Shown here: piece by piece, positions 25,362-28,500 of the stretch
How the letters are laid out: each line of letters starts with the position of its first letter
Position numbering within the stretch: position 1 is the first letter of the stretch
Assembly: GCA_024690635.1 (NCBI GenBank)
Contig: JAILOW010000044.1
Coordinates: forward strand, 1 to 28,500
Reading direction: 5' to 3'
From: Butyrivibrio sp.
GTDB lineage: Bacteria; Bacillota_A; Clostridia; Lachnospirales; Lachnospiraceae
Length of the DNA: 28,500 nucleotides
The notes under the pieces: generated by a model
The model's input: only the letters and a program-made list of their open reading frames with translations
Databases searched by the model: none
Told to the model about the DNA's origin: nothing
Program-made: the position numbers and the translations under genes

Positions 25362-25395
25362 AAACATACGAATAAGTTAAGGGAGGAGCAGCATT

Positions 25396-26499
25396 ATGAA
25401 AATGAACATTACTTGTATTCCCGGTGACGGAATCGGACCTGAGATCGTAGCAGAGGCAAAGAAGGTCCTTCTAAAGACAGCAGAGGTTTTTGGTCATGAG
25501 ATCAGTTTCAGGGATGTTCTTATGGGAGGCTGTTCCATTGATGCCTACGGAGTGCCTCTTACAGATGAGACCATTGAGGCTGCAAAGAGTGCAGACGCTG
25601 TACTTATGGGATCTATAGGCGGCAACACTTCAACATCACCATGGTATAAGCTTGAACCTCATCTTCGTCCTGAAGCAGGACTTCTTGGTATCAGAAAGGC
25701 GCTTAACCTTTTTGCTAACCTTCGTCCCGCCTATCTTTATCCTCAGCTCAAGGATTCATGCCCTTTAAAAGAGGAGACCGCTTCAAAAGGCTTTGACATG
25801 CTGATCATGAGAGAGCTTACAGGCGGTTTGTATTTCGGAGAAAGACATACCGAGGAAAAAGACGGAGAGATGGTTGCGATTGATACCCTTGTCTACAGAG
25901 AAAGCGAGATCAGACGCATTGCCATAAAAGCTTTTGAAGTTGCAAGGAAAAGAAATAAAAAAGTTATCAGCGTAGATAAAGCAAATGTCCTTGATTCTTC
26001 AAGGCTTTGGAGAAAAGTTGTAGAGGAAGTCAAAAAGGATTATCCTGATGTGACTTTGGAGCATATGCTTGTTGATAACTGTGCAATGCAGCTCGTTAAG
26101 GATCCCACGCAGTTTGATGTGGTCCTTACCGAGAACATGTTTGGTGATATCCTTTCCGACGAAGCCAGCATGATCACAGGCTCCATCGGTATGCTGCCCA
26201 GTGCTTCCTTAAATGAAACATCCTTTGGCCTTTATGAACCCAGCCATGGAAGCGCCCCGGATATTGCGGGCAAGGATATTGCAAACCCCATTGCAACAGT
26301 TCTTTCTGCTGCAATGATGCTCAGATATACCTTCGGACTTGATAAGGAGGCGGATGCCATAGAAGGCGCCGTTTCAAAAGTTCTTGAGGACGGTTACAGA
26401 ACAACGGATCTGCTTGTCGGAGTAGCAGGCAAAAACGAATATAAGCTTGTAGGCTGTAAACAGATGGGAGATTTACTGGTTGAAAGAATTGGAATCTGA
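25396..26499 (+). CDS. leuB: 3-isopropylmalate dehydrogenase
   Basis: A 367-residue enzyme of leucine synthesis that oxidises and decarboxylates 3-isopropylmalate with NAD+. Family motifs include [10 protein letters not shown] at the start, [17 protein letters not shown], and the metal- and cofactor-binding [26 protein letters not shown] and [20 protein letters not shown]. The ATG at 25396 has GGGAGGAG nine bases upstream; a second ATG two codons later is less well placed. The length is normal. It heads a + strand unit that continues through a membrane glycosyltransferase, whose start overlaps leuB by 20 nt, into ilvD. I saw no T-box or leader peptide in the 30-odd bases after the preceding terminator. 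Confidence 0.97.
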   Translation: MKMNITCIPGDGIGPEIVAEAKKVLLKTAEVFGHEISFRDVLMGGCSIDAYGVPLTDETIEAAKSADAVLMGSIGGNTSTSPWYKLEPHLRPEAGLLGIRKALNLFANLRPAYLYPQLKDSCPLKEETASKGFDMLIMRELTGGLYFGERHTEEKDGEMVAIDTLVYRESEIRRIAIKAFEVARKRNKKVISVDKANVLDSSRLWRKVVEEVKKDYPDVTLEHMLVDNCAMQLVKDPTQFDVVLTENMFGDILSDEASMITGSIGMLPSASLNETSFGLYEPSHGSAPDIAGKDIANPIATVLSAAMMLRYTFGLDKEADAIEGAVSKVLEDGYRTTDLLVGVAGKNEYKLVGCKQMGDLLVERIGI

Positions 26500-28177
26500 C
26501 AAATTAGAAAAGAAAATATATGATTTTCTGCCACATGAGCCAGAGACCATGATCATGACACTTTTTGTCATTGTTATGGCAGCCTATTACTTTTGGAGAC
26601 TTTTTGCAATAACTCCTCAGTATGATGAGCTTTATACCTATTACACTTTTATCAGCAGAGGAGCGCTATATTCAGCTATTCACTGGCCGCTTCCCAATAA
26701 CCATGTGGGATATTCGGTTCTTTCGGCGCTGCTTGATCATCTTGGCAATCCATATATAGGACTTCGCGGTATTTCGTATATATGCGCGGTAGCCAATCTT
26801 TACCTTGTTTACAAGATCTGCAAGAGATATTATTCTCACGCGCTTTCCATCGGAGCGATGTTTTTATATGCTTCAATGCAGGTTGTAAACGAGTACAGCG
26901 TACAGGGAAGAGGCTATACACTTGCAACTACATGCTTTCTTGTAATGATCTATGCTGCAGGAAGTATCTGCAGCATAGAGGATACAAAAAGGTCCACATA
27001 TATCATGATGGCAATAGCTCTTATTCTGGGGCTTTATACTGTTCCCAGCAGTATCTACTGGGTGCTTCCCGTATGCCTTGCAATTGCCATTTATCTTATT
27101 GTCAATGCGATAAGGAGCACCGATCAGTCTGAAAAGCTGTCGGACAGCGCATACTTCAAGAAGTTTAAGAGATATTTCAAAACCGGTATCATAGCAGCTC
27201 TTTTGACAACGGTTTTATATATGCTTATATGGCTTGCAATAGGATCAAATCTTCTGGTAAAAGATCCCGAGAGTAGGTTTTTTGGGCTTTCTCATGTGAC
27301 TCTTCTTGTGAGATCCCCTGTCAGTGCGCTTACAGCCGGCATAAAGTATATGCTTTCCCAGCCTTATATCCAGAGTCTTCCCAGGGACGTTTTTTGGGAG
27401 GATTATCCGGGATATATTCTAAGGCTCTTTAACTACATGCTGCCGGGGCTTTCCTATATCATCACTTTTGCTCTTATAATAGGTTTTTTCATTGCAGTGA
27501 TCGAATGTGTAAGGCATTTTGCCTACAGCAGAACAGTTATAAATATTATTTTCTCCACATCTGTTGTAGTGACCTTTGTGCTTTTGATGATCCAGCACAA
27601 GCAGCCTTATCTAAGAGTCTTCAGTTATTTTTCTTTTATCGTGGTACTTGCTTTTTGCAATGCTTTCGAGGCCCTTATTAACGTATCTGTCCGTCTTTAC
27701 AATAAAGGCATCATGAAAAAGAAAGCTATTGAGTATTCTCCGGGACACAAAGAGACAGAGCAGACCATTAAAGACGGTAAGTGGTATCTTGGAAACGGCG
27801 TATATATACCTGCCCTTGCCATGGTGATAGTATTTATCATCAGGTTTGCGGGAACGGATTTTAATATGCAGCTGGGAAGCAGGGAAAATGATGTTTTTAA
27901 CACCATGTACATAGCAGGTGTAGAAAAAAGGCAGAATCCTGCGGTTCTTGACTGTGATCAGCAGTATCTTATGAAGTTTGGATGGGATATTGACTGCCAG
28001 AAAACCGATGTTGATGATTCAGATTGTGTTATCATTGATAAAAATATGATGACTCCGGGGTATGCGGGACCTGATTTCTGGAAGTTCTATCAGACCTACG
28101 AAACCATAAAATGGGACTATATTAAGACAATGCGTGCTGTGTATGAAAATGACAGCTTCATATTGTATATAAAGTAA
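26480..28177 (+). CDS. GT39-like membrane glycosyltransferase
   Basis: A 565-residue polytopic membrane protein with about nine or ten hydrophobic segments. It has the GT-C layout of the ArnT/PMT (GT39-like) family: an Asp-Glu pair, D49-E50 in [10 protein letters not shown], in the first extracytoplasmic loop, then [20 protein letters not shown] and [10 protein letters not shown]. Such enzymes use polyprenyl-phosphate sugars to glycosylate lipids or proteins on the outside. Donor and acceptor here are unknown. A soluble extracytoplasmic tail of about 110 residues follows the last helix. The TTG at 26480 is chosen for the GGAGA nine bases upstream; TTG at 26489 and ATG at 26549 are alternatives. 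It overlaps leuB by 20 nt and stands 20 nt before ilvD. Confidence 0.8.
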   Translation: MKELESDKLEKKIYDFLPHEPETMIMTLFVIVMAAYYFWRLFAITPQYDELYTYYTFISRGALYSAIHWPLPNNHVGYSVLSALLDHLGNPYIGLRGISYICAVANLYLVYKICKRYYSHALSIGAMFLYASMQVVNEYSVQGRGYTLATTCFLVMIYAAGSICSIEDTKRSTYIMMAIALILGLYTVPSSIYWVLPVCLAIAIYLIVNAIRSTDQSEKLSDSAYFKKFKRYFKTGIIAALLTTVLYMLIWLAIGSNLLVKDPESRFFGLSHVTLLVRSPVSALTAGIKYMLSQPYIQSLPRDVFWEDYPGYILRLFNYMLPGLSYIITFALIIGFFIAVIECVRHFAYSRTVINIIFSTSVVVTFVLLMIQHKQPYLRVFSYFSFIVVLAFCNAFEALINVSVRLYNKGIMKKKAIEYSPGHKETEQTIKDGKWYLGNGVYIPALAMVIVFIIRFAGTDFNMQLGSRENDVFNTMYIAGVEKRQNPAVLDCDQQYLMKFGWDIDCQKTDVDDSDCVIIDKNMMTPGYAGPDFWKFYQTYETIKWDYIKTMRAVYENDSFILYIK

Positions 28178-28197
28178 GCAGGAGAGGAGATTATGAC

Positions 28198-28500
28198 ATG
28201 AACAGTGAAAGAGTATTTAAAGGAGTACAGCAGGCCCCTCACAGGAGCTTGTTTAATGCACTTGGATTTACCCAGGAAGAAAGAAACAGACCCCTTATCG
28301 GTATTGTGAGTTCCTATAACGAGATCGTTCCGGGTCATATGCATCTGGACAAGATCGCCGAGGCGGTCAAAGCTGGAGTGCGCGCGGCCGGAGGGACTCC
28401 GATCCTGTTCCCTGCGATCGCCGTATGCGACGGTATCGCGATGGGGCATATCGGAATGAAGTATTCTCTTGTCACCCGCGATCTGATCGCGGACTCGACA
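28198..28500 (+). CDS. ilvD: Dihydroxy-acid dehydratase (5' part)
   Basis: The first 101 codons of an IlvD/Edd-family dehydratase, running off the window. It starts [10 protein letters not shown], then [52 protein letters not shown], with the Cys of the iron-sulphur cluster region in [10 protein letters not shown]. The enzyme makes 2-keto acids in isoleucine and valine synthesis, which fits leuB upstream. The ATG at 28198 is preceded by GGAGAGGAGA. An ATG at 28193 reads only two codons before a stop. From about 28320 the G+C content and codon choice change sharply (CTG, CGC, CCG, GCG instead of CTT, AGA, GCA). Confidence 0.93.
   Translation, partial: MNSERVFKGVQQAPHRSLFNALGFTQEERNRPLIGIVSSYNEIVPGHMHLDKIAEAVKAGVRAAGGTPILFPAIAVCDGIAMGHIGMKYSLVTRDLIADST

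Noticed and set aside
25306..25395. A leader, T-box or riboswitch before leuB
   Set aside because: Only a simple yajC terminator and about 35 bases of plain leader are present, too little for such an element.
28117..28449. A 110-codon minus-strand frame across the ilvD start
   Set aside because: The + strand reads as a clear IlvD N terminus with a good ribosome site; the minus frame is an antisense shadow.

Overview
The window looks like ordinary chromosome of an anaerobic Firmicute, most likely a Lachnospiraceae member close to Butyrivibrio or Pseudobutyrivibrio. This rests on moderate G+C (about 42-43% in the lines I counted), strong use of CTT for Leu and AGA/AGG for Arg, purine-rich Shine-Dalgarno sites, lipoprotein solute-binding proteins, and a plant-sugar type ABC importer coupled to an intracellular GH2 enzyme. 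The genus is inference. I see no tRNA, rRNA, insertion sequence, prophage, CRISPR array or origin. No stretch longer than 300 bases lacks a gene; the larger gaps (5313-5498, 6888-7062, 11875-12035, 20087-20241, 22413-22566) hold promoters, hairpins and terminators listed below.

Layout. (1) 1-4357, + strand: the end of a MATE/MurJ-like polysaccharide flippase, two different FAD oxidoreductases (HI0933/BaiN-like and COG2509-like), and 5-formyltetrahydrofolate cyclo-ligase, tightly packed as one probable operon. (2) 4371-11874, + strand: a galactoside utilisation locus with an AraC-type regulator, a lipoprotein sugar-binding protein, two MalF/MalG-type permeases and a full-length LacZ-type beta-galactosidase. 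The importer has no ATPase gene and probably borrows one. The regulator/binding-protein gap carries a 22-bp-period direct repeat and two hairpins. The binding-protein/permease gap carries three more hairpins, a layout that would give more binding protein than permease. (3) 12036-15469, + strand: proA, a double-domain class II aldolase homologue and an S66 LD-carboxypeptidase, behind a promoter and a preceding terminator. (4) 15566-16255: a small secreted protein of unknown function behind a promoter overlapped by a perfect 16-bp palindrome. (5) 16328-20086, - strand: potABCD, a complete polyamine importer with overlapping genes and a strong promoter. (6) 20242-21309: a beta-propeller lactonase divergent from potA and convergent with aroC (21312-22412, -). 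(7) 22567-25305, + strand: an M15 (VanY-like) D-Ala-D-Ala carboxypeptidase, tgt and yajC. (8) 25396-28500, + strand: leuB, a GT39-like membrane glycosyltransferase that overlaps leuB, and the first 101 codons of ilvD.

I did not find a convincing undescribed system. The most unusual points are the abrupt G+C and codon shift inside ilvD at the right edge, the second aldolase domain that has lost zinc ligands, the structured gap between binding protein and permease, the membrane glycosyltransferase set into the leucine/isoleucine/valine operon, and several well-formed operator-like repeats.
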